From positions 1 to 48,520 of the IMG/VR virus record IMGVR_UViG_3300027908_000032: a DNA stretch of 48,520 bases; one strand, 5' to 3'. Origin of the DNA: a virus. The notes under the pieces are model-generated. The model saw nothing but the letters and a program-made list of their open reading frames with translations, was not told the origin of the DNA and ran no database searches. Made by a program: the position numbers and the translations under genes. Of this stretch, positions 5,387 to 13,542 are shown piece by piece. The stretch's first letter is position 1, and every line of letters begins with the position of its first letter.

Positions 5387-7907
5387 CCAACATACCGACA
5401 AGCAGCAATTAGCGCCGGGTATCGCTGCGCCTTATGAAGTATTCGAGGAGCAGCCCGTAAAGCTGGTTGACACGCAGATTGCGATTATCAAAGCGCAGGT
5501 GCAAAAGGTCGGCCAGAAGGACTTACCAGCATGGCGCGAGGAGATAATCAGCGCGTGGGAGATGCGGCTATTTGATAGAGGCTTTCAGAACCTGCTCTAC
5601 TCAAAGACACAGGGCTGGACGCTTCCCGCGCTAGGCTCAGGCTACCATCCGAACGATGCAGGCAGCCGGGCGATGTTCAACGCCAATATATTCTCTTCGT
5701 ACAAGGAAATGATTGTCTCGGCGTTATCGAGGCAATTCCCACCGACACGCTTTGAGCCAAACGACGAGCAGAACGATATAGACATCACCGCGGCAGAAGC
5801 AGCTTCTGACTTGCAGGACTCGGTAGAAATTAACATCGGCGGTCGGTCGTTGCTTCAGGACATAGACAGGCTGCTTTGCACCGATGGCCGCACAGTACTG
5901 GAGACGAACTATGTCAAAGACGCCCAAAAATACGGGTACGAAACAGACAGCACAGGAGTCGTCCCAGAGGATGAAGGAATTGGGGGAGAAGCTGGTGGAA
6001 GTGTTCAACCGGGAATGGGAGCCGAGGGTGGAGCAGGACAAGAGAATCCAATCTCTGATAATCAGGCTACACCGGAAACGGACGGGATGCAGCAAGGCGA
6101 AGCCATGCAAGGAATGCCTAGCAGCGAGGACGCGACCGTTCCGAGTGCCAGAACGCCGCGGGGCCGTGAAACCGTCGTAGCGCATGGCTCGCTAGAATCC
6201 AAACTCCCCATGAAGGCGAACTGTCTGGGCGACTGCGATTACGCCCAGATAAGCAAAGAAGTTCCTATCTCGATTGCTAAAGCGGAGTTCCCCGATAAGG
6301 CTAGCCAAATCTCCACATCAAGCGCCGGGCCGGGCGGGGATAATATCGCGCGGCTCGCGCGGGTCAATGTTAAGTTAGGCGTTGAGAACAACTTCCAGAC
6401 TTCAGACTCCGTGGCTTACGACGTTACGAGACAAGTAACCTGGTTCCGGCCTTCGATATTCTACGACCCTGACATCACCGAACCTATGCGTGACGACCTG
6501 CTCAAGATGTTCCCGAACGGCTGCCGTGTGGTCTACATGGGCGAGACGTTCTGCGAAGCGCGTAATATCTCTATGGATGACCACTTGACGCTGATACACG
6601 CAAGGTCGGGCGATGGAATGCACCGGGCTAGCTTGCTCAAGTGGCTGCTACCGATTCAGAAGGTGCTGAACAATCTGCTAGACCTTGCGAATGATTATCT
6701 GGTGCGCGGCGTTCCGATGACCTGGTTCCCAGCAGAGGCGTTCAGTAAAGAAGGCATCAAGGCGCAGACTAGAGTGCCGGGAGGATTTGACTTCTATGTG
6801 CAAGACCCCGGTAAATTCCCGAACGGAGTCAGAGAAGCAATCTTCGTCGAAGAGACTCTCCCCTTCCCAGAACAGCTTGTCGCCATCATCCAATGGTTAT
6901 CTGGAGACCTTGCTCAATTACTCACCGGATGTTTCCCTGCTCTATTCGGGGGCGACACCGGAAGCAATGACACAATGGGAGGAATCGAAATCCAGCGCGA
7001 CCAGGCTTTGGGTAGACTCGGGCCAGTCTGGGGACGTATCAAAGAAGGACTCTCTAGCGTAATGCGGCAAGCGGTGATGTGTCTTTCAAAGTCTGGGCAG
7101 GACGTAATCAAGACAGTAGGCAAGGATGCCGTGCGCGTCGAAACTGCCGACCTCAAGGGCAACGTGTATTGTTTCCCTGAGACGGATGAGAACTTCCCGC
7201 TAACCTCCGCACAAACCGCCCAGAAGATTGAAGCCGCAATCCAATTAGCTATTACCAATCCTATGTTCTTGCAGATTGTAGATGACCCAGGGAACCTGGA
7301 ACTGGTCAAGAACACGATAGGAGTTAGTTCTCTGATTATTCCGCAACTGGCTTCCCGCGACAAACAACTAGGCGAGATAGAGATACTTCTCAAGGGCCAG
7401 CCTCTCCCTAATCCTAAACTCGATGAAGCGATGCAGAAGGTAGCGGAGATGGGGCCGCCCCCGCCGACACCGGAAGGCCAGCAGGTAGCACAGCAGATGC
7501 AACAGGCTATTGCGCAGATTCCGCCCGATACATCGAGCGTTCCTGTAAATCCCTGGGATGACCATGACATTGAGTCGATGACCTGCTTGGGAAAGATGCG
7601 TTCCCCGGAAGGCCGGGCGATGCAGAACGGGACGCAGGAAGAGCAGATGGGATTCCAGAATCTTGTGCTGCATTACAACGAGCACGAAGCATTGCGACAG
7701 AAGAACCAGCCTCAGCAACAGAAGCCGCCGAGCGTGAGCATCAACCTCAAGGATTTGCCACCGAAGGGCGCAGCGCAAGCGGCAGCGAAAGCAGGAATAG
7801 TAGAAGGCCCAGAGGACTTTGAAGCTCAGGACGTGCAGCAGGCTGCGGAGAAGCATCCGCAAGTGCCTATTCCGGTCGTACCGCAACAGTCGGAGAAAGT
7901 ACAATGA
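5376..7907 (+). CDS. Portal protein
   Basis: An 843-residue protein from GTG 5376. Size, position after the large terminase and before scaffold and capsid genes, and segments such as LPALGSGYHPNDAG, FSSYKEMIVSALSRQFPP and VPMTWFPAEAF fit a large podovirus-type portal, the dodecameric ring through which DNA passes. Residues about 195-275 are a Gly/Glu/Gln-rich low-complexity insertion that coincides with a second open frame. The C-terminal 130 residues are Gln/Pro-rich and probably disordered. The stop overlaps the next ATG. Confidence 0.85.
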   Translation: MDTSQHTDKQQLAPGIAAPYEVFEEQPVKLVDTQIAIIKAQVQKVGQKDLPAWREEIISAWEMRLFDRGFQNLLYSKTQGWTLPALGSGYHPNDAGSRAMFNANIFSSYKEMIVSALSRQFPPTRFEPNDEQNDIDITAAEAASDLQDSVEINIGGRSLLQDIDRLLCTDGRTVLETNYVKDAQKYGYETDSTGVVPEDEGIGGEAGGSVQPGMGAEGGAGQENPISDNQATPETDGMQQGEAMQGMPSSEDATVPSARTPRGRETVVAHGSLESKLPMKANCLGDCDYAQISKEVPISIAKAEFPDKASQISTSSAGPGGDNIARLARVNVKLGVENNFQTSDSVAYDVTRQVTWFRPSIFYDPDITEPMRDDLLKMFPNGCRVVYMGETFCEARNISMDDHLTLIHARSGDGMHRASLLKWLLPIQKVLNNLLDLANDYLVRGVPMTWFPAEAFSKEGIKAQTRVPGGFDFYVQDPGKFPNGVREAIFVEETLPFPEQLVAIIQWLSGDLAQLLTGCFPALFGGDTGSNDTMGGIEIQRDQALGRLGPVWGRIKEGLSSVMRQAVMCLSKSGQDVIKTVGKDAVRVETADLKGNVYCFPETDENFPLTSAQTAQKIEAAIQLAITNPMFLQIVDDPGNLELVKNTIGVSSLIIPQLASRDKQLGEIEILLKGQPLPNPKLDEAMQKVAEMGPPPPTPEGQQVAQQMQQAIAQIPPDTSSVPVNPWDDHDIESMTCLGKMRSPEGRAMQNGTQEEQMGFQNLVLHYNEHEALRQKNQPQQQKPPSVSINLKDLPPKGAAQAAAKAGIVEGPEDFEAQDVQQAAEKHPQVPIPVVPQQSEKVQ
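5911..6180 (+). CDS. Possible overprinted gene inside portal
   Basis: An 89-residue frame inside the portal gene in another frame, with GGAG 8 nt before its ATG. The product is protein-like: basic, helical (RMKELGEKLVEVFNREWEP) and with a CSKAKPCKEC cluster. The portal frame here is low-complexity, as expected if it is constrained by a second coding frame or is tolerant of one. Not proven to be translated. Confidence 0.3.
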   Translation: MSKTPKNTGTKQTAQESSQRMKELGEKLVEVFNREWEPRVEQDKRIQSLIIRLHRKRTGCSKAKPCKECLAARTRPFRVPERRGAVKPS

Positions 7908-8206
7908 AGCCAATCGAACTTAGCATCGAGCTTGAACTTATCAGACATGCACTTCCCGAAAATATAGAAATGCAGGATTTAAGCCCGCAAGGACATCAGG
8001 TTTATGCATTACCGTTGTACGGACAAGACGGTAGGCCAACCCCTGACCAATATGTTTCCTACTTAAAAGAAATTAAAAAAGGACAAGGGGAAAAATATTG
8101 GTTTTATGGTCTAGAGTTTTCAATGTCTGGATCCCCGGAAGCTTTAAGGAAGAAGTTTTCTGACGCTGTACTAGCTTTTCAGGAGAAGATAAATGGCAGC
8201 AGGTGA
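7904..8206 (+). CDS. Hypothetical protein between portal and scaffold
   Basis: A 100-residue protein whose ATG overlaps the portal stop. Mixed alpha/beta, no membrane segment, with the aromatic stretch EKYWFYGLEFSM. The DNA is visibly more A-rich (around 8060-8100) than its neighbours, so it may have been inserted later. It overlaps the scaffold start by 14 nt. Function not recognised. Confidence 0.6.
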   Translation: MKPIELSIELELIRHALPENIEMQDLSPQGHQVYALPLYGQDGRPTPDQYVSYLKEIKKGQGEKYWFYGLEFSMSGSPEALRKKFSDAVLAFQEKINGSR

Positions 8207-9467
8207 TGCAGCACTCATGGATGTTGGGGCCGTAGAAGCCCCGGTAGTCGATACACCCGAAGTTGATTCTGGCGCAGTCGAGCAGGTTGACCAACCGGAA
8301 CAGCAGCAACAAACTGACGGAGCGCAACAACCGCAGCCTTCCTTTGAAAAAGACGGAAAGCCTTCGCAGGCTGCGCTCAAGTCAGCATTCCAGAAGCTGC
8401 GAGAGATAGACCCTAAGCTGGCCGAGCATATCCGCGGGCAGTACCACTTGGAAGGTTCTATCCGCAGCATGTTTCCCGGTGGAGTGCAAGAGGCCCGCGC
8501 ATTAAAAGAAACATTCGACACGCTCGGCGGTGAAGAGGGCATTACCACTCTCCGCACTGAGGCGCAGGAATATGCCGACGAACTGGCGATGGTATCGGAA
8601 GGCAATCCGAAGGTCGTAGATAATATCTTCGCAAGCTCACCGGAAGGCGCAGCGAAACTTACAGAGTATTCCTTCAGTAAGCTGCGCAATGTTAACCCGG
8701 AACGCTACGCCGCTATTTCGATGTCGGGATTCTCTGACGTTCTCAGGCAGAACGGATTCCCTGATGGCGTGAACACGATGGCCGCTGCTATCGGCGCACT
8801 CGTTGAGGACATCGCCAACGGCAAGCAGGAACGCGCACACGACCAAGCAAGCAATCTATCAGCATGGTTTAAGAAGTTCCAGCAGATGGGAGCAAAACCT
8901 GCTGGACAGCAGGACGTTGACCCGCGGCAGAAGGAACTCGACACCCGCGAGCAGACTATCAAGCAGCAAGAGGAAGCCAACTTCCGTACGGGTTTCAATA
9001 CGAAGCTGAACTCGGAACTTGTCATCCCTTCCTTTAAGAAAATGATGGGGGAGTTCTTCAAAGGCAAGAATCTGACCACCGAGCAGAAACAGCGCATTGA
9101 GAAGAACTTCTACACCGACTTGGCCGAGGAAGTTGCGAAGGATGAAGCGTTCAAGTCTAAGCGCGACATCGTGCTGAAGCGCAAGGACGAGAAGGCGCTG
9201 ATGAATCTGTACCGTCCGCGTCTTGAGGAACTTGCGCCGAAGGTATTCAAGTCGGTTACAGCAGGGCTAGGCTGGCGGCGTGCGCCGAATGCAACGGACA
9301 ATCTAGGAAATGGGAATGGCAACGCTAATCCCGCCATGCTAGGCGCCAAGCCCCGTAGCGAGGACATCAACTGGGATAAAGACAAGTCTCGCGCCCGCTT
9401 CATGCGCGGAGAAGCCACCTTGCGAAATGGCAAGGAAGTGAAATGGGACTGGAACGCCGTAAAATGA
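8193..9467 (+). CDS. Putative capsid scaffold protein
   Basis: A 424-residue protein. It has an acidic, Gln-rich N-terminus (1-60), a largely helical middle, a charged coiled coil around 245-330 (KELDTREQTIKQQEEANF) and a basic C-terminus that could bind the capsid shell. Position directly between portal and major capsid genes, plus this charge layout, is classic for scaffolds that template the prohead and then leave. Assigned by context and composition, not by a sequence motif. Confidence 0.75.
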   Translation: MAAGDAALMDVGAVEAPVVDTPEVDSGAVEQVDQPEQQQQTDGAQQPQPSFEKDGKPSQAALKSAFQKLREIDPKLAEHIRGQYHLEGSIRSMFPGGVQEARALKETFDTLGGEEGITTLRTEAQEYADELAMVSEGNPKVVDNIFASSPEGAAKLTEYSFSKLRNVNPERYAAISMSGFSDVLRQNGFPDGVNTMAAAIGALVEDIANGKQERAHDQASNLSAWFKKFQQMGAKPAGQQDVDPRQKELDTREQTIKQQEEANFRTGFNTKLNSELVIPSFKKMMGEFFKGKNLTTEQKQRIEKNFYTDLAEEVAKDEAFKSKRDIVLKRKDEKALMNLYRPRLEELAPKVFKSVTAGLGWRRAPNATDNLGNGNGNANPAMLGAKPRSEDINWDKDKSRARFMRGEATLRNGKEVKWDWNAVK

Positions 9468-9577
9468 TTTTCCGACACAACCGCGACGCAGGTCCACGCC
9501 TGCGATACCAAAAAGCGCAAGCGGAAGTGTCTTCAAAAGCGCGAATCATTAGAGACGCGCTGAAACAGGAGAAGTAG
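9464..9577 (+). CDS. Basic microprotein after scaffold
   Basis: A 37-residue, very basic frame whose ATG overlaps the scaffold stop (ATGA). Sequence features: RHNRDAGPRLRYQKAQAEV and a C-terminal helix. Possibly a minor head protein. The following 84 nt hold a small hairpin (GGCGG/CCGCC near 9582-9598) and a strong AGGAGG. Confidence 0.45.
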   Translation: MIFRHNRDAGPRLRYQKAQAEVSSKARIIRDALKQEK

Positions 9578-9661
9578 AGCGGGCGGCTGGAAACCGCCTG
9601 AGCCATTGCCCTGAATCTACAGGAGGATTCCGGCGAATGAGAACGAGTATGAGAGCACCAC

Positions 9662-11005
9662 ATGGCCTCACCAGTTGCAGAAGCAGCGGTAGAGGGAATC
9701 GAGCTAGAAGCATACATGAAGCAGATTCCCGACCTCATCGGGAAGTTCAAGACGCTGTACAACAAAATCAAAGGGGCGGTTAAGACTTATCCGACTGCCT
9801 ACATCACAGCAGCACCCGGCAATATCGGAGCGACGACAGGCGTGGCGCAACGACCTGCCTTCCGCGTTCCGATGCGCATTCAGTCCGGCTCTCCCATCCA
9901 ACAGAATACAGGTGACGGTGACTCACTAGGGCGCGGAACCGGCTCGCAGTGGGTATCGGGCGACATTCAGCCTGTATTCGTGGTGGGCGGCTGCGAAATT
10001 ACCTACCTTGCACGCCGTGCAACTGACGGTGGCAAGCGTGCAATTACCACAGTCCGCTCTCAGGAGCTAAAGAACGCTCTTGAAGTATTCATTCACGGAC
10101 TGGAAACATTGTTCAACCGCGACGGTTCGGGAACGCTCGACCAGATTCCCACGACTGCCACGGTAAACAACTCAACCGGAACGGGCGTGCAATACAGCTC
10201 GATTACGGGCATGAACAATGCGAATCAGTTCACCGACCAGCAGGTTGTGCAAGTATTCTCGGCGGTAGGCGGCACAAACCGCGGCTCGTTCACTATCAGC
10301 TATGTGGACGGCGTGGCGAATGCCATCTACAGCTCGCAAGCACTGCCTACCGGCACAACTACCGGCGACTTCCTGATGATTGCAGGAACCACCGGAGCCA
10401 CCAATTCAAGCATCGCGGGAATTCAGACTTACCAGGTCAACGGAAACTCAGGGACAGTGCTCGGTATCACACGCGCTAACTTCCCTGGCCGCTTGTCCAC
10501 TCCCACGATTAACTTGGCAGGCGGCGCTTTGACTCCCGTCGTTCCGTTCCGTGCGCAGGTGTTAGTTGACCGCGCATTAGGGCCGGACACCGAGGAAGCA
10601 GAGTCCATGATTTGGTACACAGGGCCGGGCCAGCAAATCCAAATCAACAACCTGTACCAGAACGTGGTCATCGCCAATGCTCAGGAGATTAAGGGCGATG
10701 AGCAGCTTGACATGGTTAAGAAGTACATGCCGCAAACTTTCGGGGGCCGTGAACTGCTTATCGGCTACAACGCTTCACCCGGAAGAGTTGACGGACTGTG
10801 CCTCTCGACTTGGGGGCTGACAGAGTTGATTGAACCGTCACTGTACGATTTTGGCAACGGCGTAACCACGATGCCGGTGCCCGACCCGTCAGGAAATGGC
10901 TGGCTTACCAGCAACATCTTCTATCATCACGCATCTTTGAATCTTTTCAATTCTAATATGCGTGCTGGAGTGTATGTACAAAACGCGGCCGAACCTGTAA
11001 TATGA
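9662..11005 (+). CDS. Major capsid protein
   Basis: A 447-residue protein directly after the scaffold gene. The helical N-terminus (YMKQIPDLIGKFKTLYNKIK), a central insertion rich in Thr/Gly/Ser (about 155-260), and the C-terminal beta-rich part fit an HK97-fold shell protein of P22-like size. Start ATG 9662 is forced, because an in-frame stop lies at 9638, but the strong AGGAGG at 9621 is 35 nt upstream and points to a different ATG at 9637. No stretch by itself proves the fold, so the call rests on context and size. Confidence 0.8.
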   Translation: MASPVAEAAVEGIELEAYMKQIPDLIGKFKTLYNKIKGAVKTYPTAYITAAPGNIGATTGVAQRPAFRVPMRIQSGSPIQQNTGDGDSLGRGTGSQWVSGDIQPVFVVGGCEITYLARRATDGGKRAITTVRSQELKNALEVFIHGLETLFNRDGSGTLDQIPTTATVNNSTGTGVQYSSITGMNNANQFTDQQVVQVFSAVGGTNRGSFTISYVDGVANAIYSSQALPTGTTTGDFLMIAGTTGATNSSIAGIQTYQVNGNSGTVLGITRANFPGRLSTPTINLAGGALTPVVPFRAQVLVDRALGPDTEEAESMIWYTGPGQQIQINNLYQNVVIANAQEIKGDEQLDMVKKYMPQTFGGRELLIGYNASPGRVDGLCLSTWGLTELIEPSLYDFGNGVTTMPVPDPSGNGWLTSNIFYHHASLNLFNSNMRAGVYVQNAAEPVI

Positions 11006-11017
11006 TGATATAGTATC

Positions 11018-11052
11018 CCTAGCGGCTGGCTACAATCAGGCTGTCCGCTAGG
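11018..11052 (+). promoter_or_regulatory. Hairpin occluding the endonuclease ribosome site
   Basis: CCTAGCGG (11018-11025) pairs perfectly with CCGCTAGG (11045-11052). The 3' arm carries the start of the AGGAG ribosome site for the ATG at 11060. Folding in long transcripts would hide the site. Such sequestering hairpins are known in front of phage homing-endonuclease genes such as those of T4. Confidence 0.6.
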
Positions 11053-11059
11053 AGATGCT

Positions 11060-11527
11060 ATGCCACTTAAAGACCGCGATGCTTACAATGCATATCGAAG
11101 AGAGAAGTACAAAAACGACCCAGAGTTCAAGAAGAAAATACTTGCCCACACAACAGCGTGGTACGCTAAAAACAAAAAACGTCAGAATGCGTACCGCGCT
11201 GCTTGGGCAAAGAAAAACCGCAACGAGAACATCGAATACTTCAGGAATTATGAATTTGAACGGGAACTCAAGAAGTATGGAGTTAATCGAGAGTGGTATG
11301 ATGCAAAGCTCGCAGAGCAAAATGGAGTCTGTGCGATTTGCCTTCAGCCCGAAAAGTCCGTTGATTTCAAGTACGGAAGGGTTCGGAGACTGGCAATCGA
11401 CCATGGACACAAAAGCGGTAAGGCTCGTGGACTACTTTGCGGGAGATGCAATAAGTTTTTGTTCCCATTTGAAGAAGTTGAAAATTGGGCCGAGCGAGCT
11501 TTGCAGTATTTGAAGTCGTATGAATAA
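11060..11527 (+). CDS. Endonuclease VII-type HNH endonuclease, probable homing enzyme
   Basis: A 155-residue protein. The basic, helical N-terminus (1-70; KNDPEFKKKILAHTTAWYAK) probably binds DNA. The C-terminal His-Me finger domain has zinc pair CAIC (91-94), catalytic LAIDHGH (111-117) and RGLLCGRCN (123-131), the standard pattern of the recombination endonuclease VII family. It splits capsid and GroES genes, its DNA is A-rich, and it has its own hairpin-controlled ribosome site. All three point to an inserted free-standing homing endonuclease rather than a structural gene. Confidence 0.88.
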   Translation: MPLKDRDAYNAYRREKYKNDPEFKKKILAHTTAWYAKNKKRQNAYRAAWAKKNRNENIEYFRNYEFERELKKYGVNREWYDAKLAEQNGVCAICLQPEKSVDFKYGRVRRLAIDHGHKSGKARGLLCGRCNKFLFPFEEVENWAERALQYLKSYE

Positions 11528-11541
11528 ACAGGAGGCATTGT

Positions 11542-11575
11542 GTAGGGAGAGGCACATCCCGTTGTTTCTCCCTGC
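11542..11575 (+). other. 9-bp hairpin upstream of the GroES gene
   Basis: GTAGGGAGA (11542-11550) pairs with TCTCCCTGC (11567-11575) with one G-T pair and a 16-nt loop. It lies between the inserted endonuclease and the GroES ribosome site (AGGAGAA). No T-run follows, so an mRNA-processing or stability role is more likely than termination. An AGGAGG at 11530-11535 in front of it belongs to no evident gene. Confidence 0.5.
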
Positions 11576-11595
11576 ATGATGTATCAGGAGAAAAC

Positions 11596-11994
11596 ATGAA
11601 ACAGGCAACAGTAGAAACGCTAGCAGGCGCAGGATGCGAAACACCAGCGTTCAAGATGGAGGAATTCCCTCTTGAAGCATTGAATGATTTCGTCATCGTG
11701 CAGCGCAGGCAGTCGGCGGCAGTTATCAAAGAGGGGCAGCTTTATCTGAAGGATGAAACACTCTTTACCGCTCCGGGCGAGGCAAAGAAAAGCAATATAG
11801 GGAAAGTAATCGCAGTAGGAGAGGGGCGCATCATCGGAGGCAATTTGGTTCCTTTGAGTTTGAAAGTTGGGGACGAAGTTGTCATCACGAAGTACGGCGG
11901 TACAGATTTTGAACTAGATGGCGAGGAGTTTGTGCTGTTGAGAGTTGGTGAAGTGTACGCTCGAAGGAAAAATGCTGACTATTCCGCGACATGA
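11596..11994 (+). CDS. groES: GroES-like co-chaperonin (Cpn10)
   Basis: A 132-residue protein with a strong ribosome site (AGGAGAA). After an N-terminal extension of about 24 residues comes a Cpn10 fold: PLEALNDFVIVQRR, a variable mobile-loop region (about 47-66), GKVIAVGEGR (69-78), VPLSLKVGDEVVITKYGGT (85-103) and DGEEFVLLR. Cpn10 caps the GroEL barrel. T4 gp31 shows that phages can supply their own for capsid protein folding, and the location next to the capsid gene fits that role. The N-terminal extension is unusual. Confidence 0.88.
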   Translation: MKQATVETLAGAGCETPAFKMEEFPLEALNDFVIVQRRQSAAVIKEGQLYLKDETLFTAPGEAKKSNIGKVIAVGEGRIIGGNLVPLSLKVGDEVVITKYGGTDFELDGEEFVLLRVGEVYARRKNADYSAT

Positions 11995-12655
11995 ACGATT
12001 AACCTGCCCTCCTGAATTTCAGGAGCTAATCACCGAGCGATTTGGACTCAATCGCTTCGATGAACCGAACTTCAAGATTGTGTGGGGGCAGACGGAGACA
12101 ACGACAGTCGCAGGAATGGGAGTGTATGAACCGAGATTGCTTTGCAGTGGTGTAGCCTGCTGGAACATTCTTAGGTGGAAAGCACCGGAAGCGTTCGGGA
12201 CGCCGGAGTCTTGGTATGCGGAGAACGCCGACCCGGACAACCCAGGATTTTCTATCCTCGGCCCTTACCCGGAGAAGGGAGCTTATGAAGTTCTCACTCC
12301 ACTCGTTGAACAAAAAATAGTCGATGGAAAGTTGTCCGTGAAGTCTCTTCCTCTTGAGCACGTAATCATCGACACTATGATTCCTTTGATTGAAATGGCT
12401 CAACATCTATCTAAATTTGAACTCATGGCGCTCAAAGCAGAAGAGGAGAGAAAAGAAAACGAGCGCATGGTGAACGAAATAGCCGACCGCTTAGAGAGCG
12501 ACCTACCTGCTTTCTATGGCCCGGTTTCCTATGAAGGCCAACGCAATCGGACGGCTCTGATTACCCGCAAGATGGAAGATGTAGAAAGAGTGTGGAGAAG
12601 CATTCCCGACAAGGTGCTCAGGAACCCGAGGCGCGGACTGTTTCAGAAGAACTAA
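11972..12655 (+). CDS. Conserved phage hypothetical protein
   Basis: A 227-residue protein from ATG 11972 (AAGGAAA upstream), overlapping the GroES gene end. The N-terminal half is rich in Trp/Pro/Glu (FKIVWGQTET, WNILRWKAPEAFGTPESWY); the C-terminal half is a long charged helix (LKAEEERKENERMVNEIADR). No membrane or catalytic motif. Probably a head-assembly or virion protein by position. Confidence 0.65.
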   Translation: MLTIPRHERLTCPPEFQELITERFGLNRFDEPNFKIVWGQTETTTVAGMGVYEPRLLCSGVACWNILRWKAPEAFGTPESWYAENADPDNPGFSILGPYPEKGAYEVLTPLVEQKIVDGKLSVKSLPLEHVIIDTMIPLIEMAQHLSKFELMALKAEEERKENERMVNEIADRLESDLPAFYGPVSYEGQRNRTALITRKMEDVERVWRSIPDKVLRNPRRGLFQKN

Positions 12656-12671
12656 ATTCAGGAGGAACTAA

Positions 12672-13454
12672 ATGGCCGTAAACGCGACAATATCGAACGA
12701 CAGCGACAACGCAGTAAGAATGAGCAAAGCGTTAGAGAAGCAGATGTCCGACCCTCCGCGCATGGTAGGCGACATGAACGCAGGAAGGGAAATAAAGTAC
12801 TGGGTTTACATATTCAATCTTAGCGCCATCGAGCAACGCATCCAGAGGCCGTGGGCGCACGGCGGATGCGTAGTTATCCCGGCACGAGAGGAAGGCAAGG
12901 AGTACAGCGAGCCTTACGCAATTCCTGATGTGATTCAGGAAAAGAGATTCATCTCCGGGGCTAGCGAATTCTCAACTGTTGGCCGGGACGGTAAGTTCTA
13001 CGCCCAAGACGTTCTGAACCCAGACGACCCGATGGGAGATTGGAAGTCAGTGCGGCCAATCAATCAAGGACAGACGACCAACATAGGAACGAACCTGTAC
13101 AACTTCGGATGCTTCTGGACGCTCTCCAATCCACCGGAGCCGAAGGCGCTGGCAAAAGCGAAAGAGCGCATGGAGGCTTTCTACAATCAGAAGCTGCAAG
13201 AGGCCGAAACACTGTATGCGGCGCAGCAAGACCCGAAATACAACGGCGACCGCGTAGGCCTCGTTCATCACACCGCGGCTGACTACTTCAAGATTGAAAC
13301 TGTGTGGCATCGGAAGTTCACGGCTACTCAGGATTGCCCCGGATGTGGAGGGACAATCAAGCAGGGCATCGTGCTCTGCCCGCATTGCAAAGCGGTGCTG
13401 GACGAGAAGCAGGCTAGGAAACTTTACCCGGAGATGTTTGCGGGGAAGGCCTAA
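12672..13454 (+). CDS. Virion-operon protein with C-terminal zinc ribbon
   Basis: A 260-residue protein with strong ribosome site AGGAGG. The main body is mixed alpha/beta (YWVYIFNLSAIEQRIQRPW). A charged helix lies near 165-190. The last 40 residues form a zinc ribbon, CPGCG...CPHC. This arrangement is uncommon in capsid operons and suggests a metal-stabilised contact domain. Exact role unknown. Confidence 0.7.
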   Translation: MAVNATISNDSDNAVRMSKALEKQMSDPPRMVGDMNAGREIKYWVYIFNLSAIEQRIQRPWAHGGCVVIPAREEGKEYSEPYAIPDVIQEKRFISGASEFSTVGRDGKFYAQDVLNPDDPMGDWKSVRPINQGQTTNIGTNLYNFGCFWTLSNPPEPKALAKAKERMEAFYNQKLQEAETLYAAQQDPKYNGDRVGLVHHTAADYFKIETVWHRKFTATQDCPGCGGTIKQGIVLCPHCKAVLDEKQARKLYPEMFAGKA

Positions 13455-13461
13455 AATCTTC

Positions 13462-13542
13462 ATGGGAAGGATTGCATTCAACGAACTCCCTCCTGAGGGT
13501 TTGCGTGCGGTTCTTCCCATGATGCTTACATATGCCCGTTAA
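13462..13542 (+). CDS. Possible 26-residue microprotein
   Basis: A short frame, MGRIAFNELPPEGLRAVLPM and six more residues, filling the gap before the connector gene and overlapping its start by 11 nt. There is no clear ribosome site. It may be translated by coupling or be only a leader. Confidence 0.3.
   Translation: MGRIAFNELPPEGLRAVLPMMLTYAR

Noticed and set aside
11055-11513. Second + strand frame overlapping the endonuclease VII gene
   Set aside because: The other frame contains all the catalytic motifs; this one is Thr/Arg-rich shadow.
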